DNA of 64,000 nt from Sinomonas sp. ASV486 (GCF_030908215.1 NZ_JAVFJK010000017.1:1-64000); one strand, 5' to 3'; counted from the stretch's first letter, positions 24,799-32,923 are shown. Program-made: numbers and translations. The notes: generated from the letters alone by a model not told the origin.

Positions 24799-25437
24799 AT
24801 GCGGGTTGCGTTGGTCAACGACTACGAGGTGGTGGTGCGAGGCGTGGCCTCGATGCTGCGGACCTACAGGGCGGAGGTCGAGGTCGTGGAACTCGATCTG
24901 CGGGAGGACGTGGGGCTGCCGGTCGACATCACGCTCTATGACACGTTCGCGAGCCCCCAGGGCGACCGCCCGAACGTGCACCGCCTGTCACTGAATCCTC
25001 GCGCGGGCAAGGTCGTCGTCTACTCGTGGAACATGAATCCGGGCCTGGTAGCAGCAGCGCTCGCCAACGGAGCAAGCGCGTATCTCTCCAAGGCACTCTC
25101 GGCCCGGCAGTTGGTGGACGCGCTGAAGGCGGTATACAGCGGCGAGCACGCCCAGTTGATCAAGCCGAAGAAGGCGGTCACGGTGGTGGGCGGAGACTGG
25201 CCCGGCAGGGAAGAGGGCCTCACCCAGAGGGAAGCCGAAGTCCTCGCTCTGATCACCCAGGGGCTCAGCAACGCCGAGATCGTCGAACAGACGCTCCTGT
25301 CGATCAACTCCGTCAAGACGTACATCCGCAGCTGCTACCGCCGCATCGGCGTGACCAACCGGGCCAACGCGATCCTCTGGGGGATCGAGCATGGCTTCCG
25401 GCCAGACAGGGGACAGATTCGGCACCCGAGGGCATAG
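24799..25437 (+). CDS. LuxR/FixJ-type response regulator
   Basis: A 212-residue regulator with an atypical N-terminal receiver (MRVALVNDYEVVVRGVASML; 'DITLYDTFASPQ' at the phosphoacceptor position; 'ASAYLSKALSARQLVDAL' retaining the Lys) and a C-terminal LuxR helix-turn-helix ('GLTQREAEVLALITQGLSNAEIVEQTLLSINSVKTYIRSCYRRIGVTNR'). It is divergent from the STAS-sigma pair and no sensor kinase is adjacent. The start at 24799 is preferred because it opens directly on the receiver; its ribosome-binding site is weak. Confidence 0.8.
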   Translation: MRVALVNDYEVVVRGVASMLRTYRAEVEVVELDLREDVGLPVDITLYDTFASPQGDRPNVHRLSLNPRAGKVVVYSWNMNPGLVAAALANGASAYLSKALSARQLVDALKAVYSGEHAQLIKPKKAVTVVGGDWPGREEGLTQREAEVLALITQGLSNAEIVEQTLLSINSVKTYIRSCYRRIGVTNRANAILWGIEHGFRPDRGQIRHPRA

Positions 25438-25455
25438 TTCCCCACTCCGACGGGC

Positions 25456-27252
25456 CTACGCTCCGGCCAGCGGTTCGTCGCTCGAGGGCGTGCCGAGCTC
25501 AAGCGCCATCGCGGCGTTGATAAGACCGAAATGGCTGAAGGCCTGCGGTGTGTTTCCCAGCTGCCGATTCTCGTTCGGGTCGTACTCTTCGCTGAGCAGG
25601 CCCACGTCGTTGCGGAGGCTGATGAGGCGCTCGAAGATCTTCCGGCCCTCTTCGGCACGGCCAATTCCGACGAGCGCGGTCACGAGCCAGAACGAGCATG
25701 CGAGGAATACGCCCTCATCGCCCGCCAGTCCGTCCGCACCGGAGGACGTCCGGTATCGCAGGAGAAACCCGTCGACGCTCAGCTCCTGCTGGACGGCCTC
25801 GACGGTGCCGACGACGCGCGGGTCGTCGTACGGCAGGAAACCGACCCGGGGGATAAGCAGGAGTGCTGCATCGACCTCCGTTGAGCCATATGACTGGACG
25901 AAGTGCGTCCCCGTGGGATCGAGGCCATTGGCGAGGACATCCTCGCGGATCTCGTCCCGCACGCCCCTCCACCTTTCGAGCGGCCCCTTGAGGCCCGAGT
26001 CGGTGATCCCCTTGACCATGCGGTCGGCAGCGACCCATGCCATGACCTTCGAGTGCGTGAAGTGCCGCCGCGGGCCCCTCATCTCCCACAGGCTGTTGTC
26101 CGGCTGCCTCCACGCTGTGGCGAGGTGATCCATGAGAGCCGTCTGGAGGTCCCAGGCATCATCGCTGCCCAGAGAGTTGCGTGTCAGGGCGAGCACGTCG
26201 AGGACCTCGCCCCAGACATCGAGCTGGAGCTGACCCGCGGCGGCGTTGCCGGTTCGCACCGGCGCGGAGTTCTCGTAGCCCGGAAGCCAGTCGAGGGTCG
26301 CCTCGGGGAGACGCCGCTTGCCCGTGATCGAGTACATGATCTGCAGGTCCGCGGGATCGCCGGCGACGGCGCGCAGGAGCCATTCGCGCCATGCGACGGC
26401 CTCGTCGGTGTAGCCGGTGGCGAGGATCGGTTGGAGCGTGAGTGTCGCGTCCCGCAGCCAGCAGTAGCGGTAATCCCAGTTCCTCTCGTGTCCGATCGAC
26501 TCGGGGAGCGAGGTCGTGGCGGCCGCGACGATCGCGCCGGTCGGCTCGAACGTGAGGGCCTTGAGCGTGATGAGCGAGCGGACCACCGCGTCCCGGTACA
26601 TCCCGGAGACCGCGCAGCGCCGGGACCATTCCTCCCAGAACGAGACCGTGCGGTTGAGCGAGGCCTCGGGATCGGGTCGGGGCATGTACGGCTCGTGGCT
26701 GGGCCGCCACGTGAGGACGAACGGGACGCGTTCGCCCTCGCGCACTGTGAACGAGCTTCGCGTCCGGAAGTCGTGGCCCCTCAGCGGCGCCTCCGTGCTC
26801 AGGTAGGCCGCATCGGGGCCGGCGATCGCGTGCAGGACTCTACCGCGGCGCCGTACCCAGGGCACTACATGGCCGTAGTCGAACCGCAGCGCGAGGTCCA
26901 TCTCCATGGCGACTTCGCCTCGCAGGCCCTCGACGATCCGGATGATGTCGACGACGTCATCGCGAGGCGGCATGAAGTCGATGAGGCGCACCGCGCCGTC
27001 GTCCGTCTCCCACGTCGTCTCCAGCACGAGGGTGTCGGGGAGGTACCGGCGGGATGTGCATTCCCCTGCATCTTCAGGCGCGAGGCGCCACCGCCCGTGG
27101 TCCGGGGTCCCGAGGAGCGCGGCGAAGCAGGACGGCGAGTCGAACTGGGGGAGGCAGAGCCAGTCGATCGAGCCGTCGCGGCCCACCAGGGCAGCGGTTT
27201 GGAGGTCACCGAGCAGTGCGTAGTCCTCGATCCGCGACATGAGTCGCACCAT
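25456..27252 (-). CDS. glycoside hydrolase family 15 protein (glucoamylase/trehalase-like)
   Basis: A 598-residue GH15 protein without a signal peptide. Opens 'IEDYALLGDLQTAALVGRDGSIDWLCLPQFDSPSCFAALLG', the actinobacterial GH15 N-terminal domain. The (alpha/alpha)6 barrel carries 'ERNWDYRYCWLRDATLTL' and 'VQSYGSTEVDAALLLIP', and a C-terminal 'EYDPNENRQLGNTPQAFSHFGLINAA' where the catalytic acid/base is expected. Related actinobacterial enzymes hydrolyse trehalose. ATG 27252 has GGGAAG about 8 nt upstream; 27240 is an alternative. Divergent from the repeat-rich membrane protein. Confidence 0.85.
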   Translation of the reverse strand: MVRLMSRIEDYALLGDLQTAALVGRDGSIDWLCLPQFDSPSCFAALLGTPDHGRWRLAPEDAGECTSRRYLPDTLVLETTWETDDGAVRLIDFMPPRDDVVDIIRIVEGLRGEVAMEMDLALRFDYGHVVPWVRRRGRVLHAIAGPDAAYLSTEAPLRGHDFRTRSSFTVREGERVPFVLTWRPSHEPYMPRPDPEASLNRTVSFWEEWSRRCAVSGMYRDAVVRSLITLKALTFEPTGAIVAAATTSLPESIGHERNWDYRYCWLRDATLTLQPILATGYTDEAVAWREWLLRAVAGDPADLQIMYSITGKRRLPEATLDWLPGYENSAPVRTGNAAAGQLQLDVWGEVLDVLALTRNSLGSDDAWDLQTALMDHLATAWRQPDNSLWEMRGPRRHFTHSKVMAWVAADRMVKGITDSGLKGPLERWRGVRDEIREDVLANGLDPTGTHFVQSYGSTEVDAALLLIPRVGFLPYDDPRVVGTVEAVQQELSVDGFLLRYRTSSGADGLAGDEGVFLACSFWLVTALVGIGRAEEGRKIFERLISLRNDVGLLSEEYDPNENRQLGNTPQAFSHFGLINAAMALELGTPSSDEPLAGA

Positions 27253-27292
27253 ACCAAGCACTTCCCGGAGGAGGCAGCGGCCGAGCGTGGCG

Positions 27293-27317
27293 GGTTGGGT
27301 ATCGAGGATTCGGGTAA
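27293..27317 (+). promoter_or_regulatory. candidate SigB/SigF-type promoter
   Basis: GGTT (27293-27296), 15 bp, then GGGTAA (27312-27317). This fits the relaxed consensus GNNT-N14-16-GGGTA. It lies 35 bp upstream of the ATG at 27353. Weaker than the 23621-23646 site. Confidence 0.35.
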
Positions 27318-27352
27318 TGCCAGAGGAAAACCCACCCCACAGGAGGTGCTCG

Positions 27353-28102
27353 ATGAATTCCACTCAGCTCATATGGCTCATCGTCATTGTCGCGATCATC
27401 GTCGTCATCGCAGTTATCGCGGCCGTGGTGGTCGGGCGGCGTCGTTCCGAGGCACACCGTGAGAACCTGCGTCAGCGGGCCGACGAGATGCGCTCAGAAG
27501 CCGCGCGCCGCGAAATCGAGGTGCGCGACCGGGAAGCGAAGAGCCTGGAGGCTCGGGCTCGGGCGGAGAGGGCTGACGTCGAGGCCGCCCGTCTCCGGCA
27601 GGAGGCCCGGGATCGCAGTGAAGGCGCGGCGGACGCCCGCGCGCGGGTCGAGGAGCAACGCCGGAAGGCGGATGAGCTCGACCCCGACCGGAGCAGTGAT
27701 AGCGATCGCCGGACCGCCGACGACGGCCACACTGCCGCCGACCGTCAGCCTGACCGCCGCGCCGAACACGACCGCGCCGCCGAACACGACCGCGCCGCCG
27801 AACACGACCGCGCCGCCGAAAACGACCCTACCTATGACCGCCGTACCGCGGTCGATGGCCGCGCTACTGGCGAGCGTCTGGGTGACCGCCGGGCCGAACA
27901 CGACCGCGCCGCCGAAGGCGACCCTGCCTATGACCGCCGTACCGCGGACGATGGCAGCGCTACTGGCGAGCGTCTGGGTGACCGCCGCGCCGAACACCAC
28001 GGCACCCATGCCGCCGACGACGGCACCCATACGGCCGACGACGGCACCCATGAGCGCGACCCTGACCCGAGCGAGACTGGGTCGCGCCGCGACCACCGGT
28101 GA
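27353..28102 (+). CDS. membrane-anchored protein with charged coiled coil and repeats
   Basis: A 249-residue protein with an N-terminal transmembrane helix (residues 5-28), a long R/E-rich coiled-coil segment (about 30-120) and a repetitive hydrophilic tail. The tail contains AEHDRA repeats, then two 32-residue copies starting YDRRTA, then THxADDG repeats. AGGAGG stands 6 nt before the ATG. No enzymatic domain. The topology suggests a cytoplasmic tail tethered to the membrane. The topoisomerase gene follows 25 bp later. Confidence 0.7.
   Translation: MNSTQLIWLIVIVAIIVVIAVIAAVVVGRRRSEAHRENLRQRADEMRSEAARREIEVRDREAKSLEARARAERADVEAARLRQEARDRSEGAADARARVEEQRRKADELDPDRSSDSDRRTADDGHTAADRQPDRRAEHDRAAEHDRAAEHDRAAENDPTYDRRTAVDGRATGERLGDRRAEHDRAAEGDPAYDRRTADDGSATGERLGDRRAEHHGTHAADDGTHTADDGTHERDPDPSETGSRRDHR
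27761..28060 (+). repeat. nested in-frame repeats in the membrane-anchored protein gene
   Basis: Four 18-bp units begin GCCGAACACGACC at 27761, 27779, 27797 and 27815 (last diverged). A 96-bp unit is duplicated, with CCTATGACCGCCGTACCGCG at 27831 and 27927. Shorter 21-bp units follow around 27995-28050. All periods are multiples of three, so the frame is preserved. Confidence 0.8.
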
Positions 28103-28127
28103 GCTTGAACCACGAACGGTGCCTGAG

Positions 28128-29105
28128 ATGACGCGTCGCCGGCGTGCGGCACGCGGCATGTTAGTCCGACGCCGCGCGGGAGCCGAGTTCACCTATTGGG
28201 ACGGGGACGGCCGGCGAGTCAGCGACCCGGAGACGCTCGCTCGGATCGCGGACTTGGCCGTGCCTCCCGCGTGGCGGAAGGTTCGGATCGCCCGGTCGGG
28301 GAGAGCCCGAGTCCAGGCCACCGGAATCGACGCGGCCGGCAGGAAACAGTATGTGTACCACCGGCTCTGGCGCGAGCGGGCGGACGTCCGGAAATTTGAT
28401 CGTGCCGTGGAGCTCGCCCGCCGGCTGCCGGCCATCCGTCGCGCTGTCACGGAGGATCTCCGAGGTCGCCGCGGAGCCCGCGAGCAGGCCCTCGCGGCCG
28501 CGCTGCGGCTCGTGGACCGGGCCGGCTTCCGCGTGGGAAGCAGCCGCTACGCGCGCGAGAACGGCTCGTTCGGCGTGACCAGCCTGCAGCGCCGCCATGT
28601 GACGCTTGACGGCGATCTGGTCGCCTTTGACTTCCCCGGAAAGTCTGGTACCCACTGGTACCTCGAGGTCGAGGACGCCGACTTGGCCGCCTATCTCGCC
28701 GCGTGCCCTACGGGCACGGCACGGGGCCGGACCATCGGGTTCGACACCGAAACGGGCTTCCAGCCCATCAGCGCTGCCGCCCTGAACGGGTACCTGAGGA
28801 GCAAAGCCGGTATCGGGGCGAGCGCCAAGGACCTGAGGACGTGGCGGGGTACGGCAGTCGCGGCTGAGGCCTTGGTTCGGGCAGGCACCCGCGACGCGGA
28901 CGCAGATTCAGCGTGGCGTGCCGCGGTTGCCGAGGCGGCCGAGTGGCTCCACAACACCCCTGCTGTGGCACGTGGGTCCTACCTCGATCCGCGCCTCCTC
29001 CTCGCATACCACGAGGGCCGGATGCCCGCGGGCCACGAGCAGGTTTCCGACGCCGTCCTGGCCGAGCTGCTCGAGTCGACCCCGAGAAAGGGGCCAGGCA
29101 GGTGA
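28128..29105 (+). CDS. type IB DNA topoisomerase
   Basis: A 325-residue poxvirus/bacterial-type topoisomerase IB, which relaxes supercoils through a 3'-phosphotyrosyl link. N-terminal domain: 'GRRVSDPETLARIADLAVPPAWRKVRI ... RKQYVYHRLWRERADVRKFD'. Catalytic domain: 'RVGSSRYARENGSFGVTSLQRRHV', 'FPGKSGTHW', 'KDLRTWRGT', and the active-site Tyr285 in ARGSYLDPRLLLAY. The ATG at 28128 is chosen as the first good start after the upstream gene's stop. Such enzymes are accessory in bacteria; its position in a stress-type gene island is notable. Confidence 0.88.
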   Translation: MTRRRRAARGMLVRRRAGAEFTYWDGDGRRVSDPETLARIADLAVPPAWRKVRIARSGRARVQATGIDAAGRKQYVYHRLWRERADVRKFDRAVELARRLPAIRRAVTEDLRGRRGAREQALAAALRLVDRAGFRVGSSRYARENGSFGVTSLQRRHVTLDGDLVAFDFPGKSGTHWYLEVEDADLAAYLAACPTGTARGRTIGFDTETGFQPISAAALNGYLRSKAGIGASAKDLRTWRGTAVAAEALVRAGTRDADADSAWRAAVAEAAEWLHNTPAVARGSYLDPRLLLAYHEGRMPAGHEQVSDAVLAELLESTPRKGPGR

Positions 29106-29285
29106 GGGCAAGCACCCGCGGTGCCGAGACACCGAAAACTGCCGCGAGGGAGGTCCAGCCTCTACGTTGGCACCGGCCAGTGCCGCCCTCCACGTCGGCA
29201 GGGGTCGAGGCCGCCCCGCGGACGAATCACAACACTTTCGGTTACTTCGATACGCCGAGCGCCAGTGAAGCTGTCGTTTGGGGCA

Positions 29286-29315
29286 TTGAAGCAAGAGCGC
29301 GCTCGTGCCTACGGT
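29286..29315 (+). promoter_or_regulatory. candidate housekeeping promoter
   Basis: TTGAAG (29286-29291), 18 bp, TACGGT (29310-29315). It is in the otherwise featureless 281-bp gap 29106-29386, about 70 bp upstream of the SDR-like gene. Confidence 0.35.
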
Positions 29316-29386
29316 GGATGAGGAATCGAGCAGCTGGCCATTGGAACATCCGCTATGTACAGCTGACATCGGAGTTGATAGTCATT

Positions 29387-30064
29387 ATGGTCCAGTCGGC
29401 GCGATTAGGAAGGCGCCGTGTGCTCGTCACGGGAGAGGACACCGAACTCGCCACGAGGATCGGTGCCGTGCTTGAGCACGCAGGCGCTGTTGTCCAAAGG
29501 ATCCACAGCACCCCCACCCACGAGCCATCTGGCATGTCCGAGGCCGATGCTGCAGTGCGTGAGCTCGGCGGCCTCGATGTGCTCGTGAATATTGGGCCCG
29601 CGTCCCTCCCCGGGGACAACCCAGACCCGGACCGCCGGTCGCCCGAGGTCGAGAGAGCCCTCGAATGGTCGATGGAACGTCTCCTCACCACCACCGAGGC
29701 AGCCTTGGCCGCTATGACGGCGGGGGCGAGCATCATCAATGTGGTCTCGCTCTCCGTCCGCACGCTGACGTCCGCGCACCTTGCGCTCGCGGCCGCTGTC
29801 GTCGACACGACTCAGGACTTGGCCGCGTTCCTCGCCGAGCGGGGTATCAGGGCGAACGTGGTGTTGGGCGGTCCTTCCCTCGAACCCGCTGTCGAGGCCG
29901 CGCTTCACACACACGACGACGGCGACTCTGCCGCCGGTGCCGCGCAGTTCGATGCACTCGTCTACCTCGCGTCCGAGAGCTCGCGATACGTCTCGGGATC
30001 GGTGATATCGGTGACACGCACGGCTGACTCTCCCGGGCCGTGCCCCGCGGAAGGGGTCGCCTAG
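29387..30064 (+). CDS. degenerate short-chain dehydrogenase-like protein
   Basis: A 225-residue Rossmann-fold protein. 'RVLVTGEDTELATRIGAVLEHAGA' aligns with the SDR cofactor motif, 'GLDVLVNIGPAS' with the NNAG strand and 'GASIINVVSLSV' with the catalytic-Ser strand. The YxxxK motif is absent: the segment reads 'SAHLALAAAVVDTTQDLAAFLAERGIRANVV'. It is therefore unlikely to be an active dehydrogenase and may bind a nucleotide or act as a scaffold. It lies 46 bp upstream of the second sigma factor gene on the same strand. The start is moderately certain (GGAG 13 nt upstream). Confidence 0.6.
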   Translation: MVQSARLGRRRVLVTGEDTELATRIGAVLEHAGAVVQRIHSTPTHEPSGMSEADAAVRELGGLDVLVNIGPASLPGDNPDPDRRSPEVERALEWSMERLLTTTEAALAAMTAGASIINVVSLSVRTLTSAHLALAAAVVDTTQDLAAFLAERGIRANVVLGGPSLEPAVEAALHTHDDGDSAAGAAQFDALVYLASESSRYVSGSVISVTRTADSPGPCPAEGVA

Positions 30065-30110
30065 CAGACCGATACGGCCACTGCTCCCACCCCCAGCGAG
30101 GAGGACTCGC

Positions 30111-30935
30111 ATGACGTACGTTCAGCAACAGCAGGACATCCTGCCCACCACGCCTTTCGACCTGACCTTGGTCGGCACTCCAAGCGGGACGCCGACAACA
30201 TCGCCGATGGTTTCCCAGCGCCGCACCGTGGCGCCCCTCGCGGCCGTGATGACACGGACCGCCGGCAAGCTCGCCATCGAGTACCTTGGAGTCGCCGACG
30301 CGCTCGCGCGGCGGTTTCGATGCGCTGGACACGATCCGGACGACCTGCGGCAGGTAGCGCGACTTGGCCTTGTCAAGGCCGCCCACCGGTACCGTGAATC
30401 GCTTGGCCACGGATTCGTGCCGTACGCGGTCCCGACGATCACGGGAGAGCTCAAGCGGTACCTGCGCGATCAGTCGTGGGTGGTCCGGCCCCCGCGGGGC
30501 CTCCAGGAGCTCAGACTCAAGGTCAACGCCCTGCGGCCGAAGCTCGCGCAGGAGCTCGGCCACGATCCCTCTACAGCGGAGCTCAGTACCGCCGCGGGGA
30601 TCTCCGCGAGCGACGTGGCCGAGGCCCAGATTGCGGATGCCGCGATGGTGGGTCGGCCTGTCGAGCACGGGGACATCTCCGATAACCCCGAGGAACGCCG
30701 CATCACCGTGATTCTGGGCAGCAAGGATCCCGGGTACGAGCGGGTCGAGCAGTTGGATGACCTTGCAGAGGCGCTCTCCGACGCCTCAAACGCGGACAAG
30801 CGGCTGCTCAGCTTGCGCTTCGTCGACGAGATGACCCAAACCGAGATTGCCCACGAACTCGGCGTGAGCCAGATGCAGGTTTCACGCCTGCTCGGGCGGC
30901 TCCTTGGCCGGTTGCGCCGCCGGATGGCCGCTTAG
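30111..30935 (+). CDS. SigB/SigF-family RNA polymerase sigma factor (copy 2)
   Basis: A 274-residue paralogue of the sigma factor at 23660-24373, sharing 'EYLGVADALARRFR', 'QVARLGLVKAAHRYRE', 'YAVPTITGELKRYLRDQSWVVRPPRGLQELRLKVNALR' and 'ELGVSQMQVSRLLGRLLGRLRRRM'. It has an extra ~45-residue N-terminal segment. AGGAGG lies 6 nt before the ATG. No anti-sigma or antagonist gene adjoins it; instead an inactive-looking SDR precedes it and Rho_N proteins follow. Confidence 0.9.
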   Translation: MTYVQQQQDILPTTPFDLTLVGTPSGTPTTSPMVSQRRTVAPLAAVMTRTAGKLAIEYLGVADALARRFRCAGHDPDDLRQVARLGLVKAAHRYRESLGHGFVPYAVPTITGELKRYLRDQSWVVRPPRGLQELRLKVNALRPKLAQELGHDPSTAELSTAAGISASDVAEAQIADAAMVGRPVEHGDISDNPEERRITVILGSKDPGYERVEQLDDLAEALSDASNADKRLLSLRFVDEMTQTEIAHELGVSQMQVSRLLGRLLGRLRRRMAA

Positions 30936-30964
30936 AAGAAGTGTGAACGGCACTGCAGGGGGAA

Positions 30965-30990
30965 ACAGGATGTGCGGACCCACATCCTGT
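30965..30990 (+). terminator. hairpin between sigma factor and Rho_N gene
   Basis: A perfect 10-bp stem ACAGGATGTG/CACATCCTGT with a CGGACC loop starts 30 bp after the sigma stop codon and ends 30 bp before the next start codon. No U-tract follows, so it may be a processing or attenuation element, not a simple terminator. Confidence 0.45.
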
Positions 30991-31019
30991 CCAGGGCCCC
31001 AGACGAAAGGAGTGCCGTC

Positions 31020-31289
31020 ATGCCGGAACAGAAGACCCCTCCGAGCATCAAGGATCCGGAGATGTATGAGGAGCTGCGCGCCGACGGTGCTTCCAAGGAG
31101 AAGGCTGCCCGGATCTCGAACGCGGCTGCCAAGGAGGGCCGAGGCAGGGTGGGGCGCCGCGGCGGAAAGGCCGAGGACTACGAGGACCGCACGGTGGATG
31201 AGCTCCGTGACCGCGCGAAGGAGCTAGGACTGAAGGGCTACTCGTCGATGCGCAAGAGCGAGCTCATCGATGCCATCCGAAACCACTGA
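31020..31289 (+). CDS. Rho N-terminal (SAP-like) domain protein with DUF7218-like N-terminus
   Basis: An 89-residue basic protein. The N-terminal half, 'IKDPEMYEELRADGASKEKAARISNAAAKEGR', is the short DUF7218-type helix found in small stress proteins. The C-terminal half, 'YEDRTVDELRDRAKELGLKGYSSMRKSELIDAIRNH', is a Rho_N/SAP-like nucleic-acid-binding helix-extended loop-helix. AAAGGAG lies 8 nt upstream of the ATG. Rho_N modules bind RNA or DNA; a stand-alone version could modulate termination or compact DNA, but that is inference. A 53-residue paralogue is at 31987-32148. Confidence 0.75.
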   Translation: MPEQKTPPSIKDPEMYEELRADGASKEKAARISNAAAKEGRGRVGRRGGKAEDYEDRTVDELRDRAKELGLKGYSSMRKSELIDAIRNH

Positions 31290-31845
31290 TCGGTCGGCCG
31301 AACGGTACGCGCTCCGCCACCGGCGCGAGACGTATGCCGAGAAGCTGGACCGCAACTGGGCAGAGATCCTCCAGGAGCTCCGCATCCTCCAGACGGGGCT
31401 GCAGCTGGTCGCCGGCTTCCTGCTCACGCTGCCCTTCCAGAGCCGCTTCACCGTTTTGGACGACTACTCGCGGACGGTCTATCTGAGCATGGTGGCCACG
31501 TCAGCTGTGGCGCTGCTGGTGGTGCTCACTCCCCTGAGCGTGCATCGCTGGCTGTTCCGCAAGCAGGTGAAGGACCGTCTGGTTGCCAGCGGCGCGTGGG
31601 CGGCCAAGGTCGCCCTCGGGCTTGCGGCGGTGCTCATCGTAGGGACCTCTGCGCTCATCTTCGACGTTGTCCTGGGGCGCTGGCAGTCGTGGGTGGCCGG
31701 GGGATGCCTAGGGCTCCTGTGCATCGTCATGTTCCTTGCCGTTCCCGCTGCGATAACGCGAATCCCCGAGCCTGCCGAACTTCCTGAGACGGAGGCCGTG
31801 ACCGAGGACCACGCAGCCACAGGGCACGGACGCACGGCACCGTGA
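31270..31845 (+). CDS. DUF6328-family membrane protein
   Basis: A 191-residue protein with four transmembrane helices. The conserved N-terminal stretch 'ETYAEKLDRNWAEILQELRILQTGLQLVAGFLLTLPFQSRF' is typical of DUF6328 proteins of actinobacteria. Further helices: 'LSMVATSAVALLVVLTPLSVHR', 'AAKVALGLAAVLIVGTSALIFDVVL' and 'VAGGCLGLLCIVMFLAVPAAI'. The start overlaps the preceding Rho_N gene by 20 bp, implying co-translation. Function unknown. Confidence 0.75.
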   Translation: MPSETTDRSAERYALRHRRETYAEKLDRNWAEILQELRILQTGLQLVAGFLLTLPFQSRFTVLDDYSRTVYLSMVATSAVALLVVLTPLSVHRWLFRKQVKDRLVASGAWAAKVALGLAAVLIVGTSALIFDVVLGRWQSWVAGGCLGLLCIVMFLAVPAAITRIPEPAELPETEAVTEDHAATGHGRTAP

Positions 31846-31986
31846 CCCTGTGCTGCATGATGCCGCATTCAGGTCAAAAAACGACTCGCCGGCTATTGTG
31901 CTTGATTTGCACGGCACTCTACGGTAAGGGCGTGTCCCGCAGAGATGGTCGGAGGCGGGGTGCGCGTCGATCGACAGGAGAGGGCA

Positions 31987-32148
31987 ATGGCAGAGAACGC
32001 AGCCAAGGCTGGGCGTCGCGGTGGAGCTGTGGTGCGGTACGAGGACCGCACGGTCATGCAGCTGCGTGCCCGGGCGAAGCAGGTCGGAATGCACGGGTAT
32101 TCATCGATGCGGAAGGCCGACCTGATCGCGGCACTCCGCAAGCACTGA
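31987..32148 (+). CDS. minimal Rho_N (SAP-like) protein (53 aa)
   Basis: A 53-residue protein consisting of a basic N-terminus ([17 protein letters not shown]) and a Rho_N/SAP-like module '[36 protein letters not shown]'. This module matches the C-terminus of the 31020-31289 protein almost residue by residue, so the two are tandem paralogues. AGGAG stands about 8-10 nt before the ATG. A terminator-like hairpin follows at 32178-32214. Likely a small nucleic-acid-binding protein. Confidence 0.7.
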   Translation: MAENAAKAGRRGGAVVRYEDRTVMQLRARAKQVGMHGYSSMRKADLIAALRKH

Positions 32149-32177
32149 CGCTCACTCGCTGAGCCTCAGGCACTGAG

Positions 32178-32214
32178 GGCCGGGCACCGACGATTGGTCG
32201 CTGGTGGCCCGGCC
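32178..32214 (+). terminator. terminator after the minimal Rho_N gene
   Basis: GGCCGGGCACC (32178-32188) pairs with GGTGGCCCGGCC (32203-32214) with one bulged base, 30 bp after the stop codon. Confidence 0.5.
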
Positions 32215-32283
32215 TTCGTGCGTCCGCGCGGCACTGGCCTAAGTCCCTAGCTGGCCCCCGTCGGCTGCCGTACGCTCGGCCCC

Positions 32284-32766
32284 ATGGCTGAAGCATCTGA
32301 ATCCTCCCCCCGCGACGGCGGCATCGTGGTCGGCGTCGATGGGTCTCCTCTCTCCATCGCTGCCCTGCATTGGGCAGCGCGCCTCGAATCGACCGTGGGT
32401 GGCCCGATCCGGGCCATTGCAGCGTGGCACCCGCCGACGAACGGGGTCGCGTTCGCGCCCTACACGGGCGTCGAGTGGAATCCGGAGGATGACGCGCGGG
32501 AGATCCTGGAGACTGCACTCACCGAAGCGTTCGGCGACGAGCGCCCCGAGGCCCTCACCGCGAAGGTCGTCGAGGGCTTTCCGGCCAAGGTCCTCATCGA
32601 TGCGAGCCGCGGTGCCTCGATGGTGCTGGTGGGGTCCAGAGGTCTCGGCGGGTTCATGGGACTGCTGCTCGGGTCGGTGAGTCGCGCCGTCGCGGAGCAC
32701 GCACAGTGCCCAGTGATGGTGGTCCACGCTCCCGGCGACGCGGAGAAGGCCGGTCCGCAGGAGTGA
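32284..32766 (+). CDS. universal stress protein (UspA family)
   Basis: A 160-residue single-domain Usp. 'IVVGVDGSPLSIAALHWAARLE' opens the fold and the ATP-binding signature G-x2-G-x9-G-(S/T) appears as 'VGSRGLGGFMGLLLGSVSRAVAEHAQCPVMVVH'. ATP-binding Usps are induced by starvation, hypoxia or oxidative stress in actinobacteria. TACGCT (32271-32276) lies 7 nt before the ATG, so the transcript is probably leaderless. Confidence 0.9.
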   Translation: MAEASESSPRDGGIVVGVDGSPLSIAALHWAARLESTVGGPIRAIAAWHPPTNGVAFAPYTGVEWNPEDDAREILETALTEAFGDERPEALTAKVVEGFPAKVLIDASRGASMVLVGSRGLGGFMGLLLGSVSRAVAEHAQCPVMVVHAPGDAEKAGPQE

Positions 32767-32923
32767 GCTATGCGCCCGAGGGTCCTTGTGCCCTTTACAG
32801 GGTGCATTCTCGGGCGTGTACTGGAATCGGCCAGCGATTCTCGCGCCGGCGCGCAAGCACCGACCAGCACTGACCGAGTCCCCCGGGGGGACCGGGGGTT
32901 GAAAGTTGGGAGGAGAGCAAACC

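Noticed and set aside
27761-27850. Possible CRISPR-like array
   Set aside because: Units are contiguous 18-bp in-frame repeats without unique spacers, inside a coding sequence.
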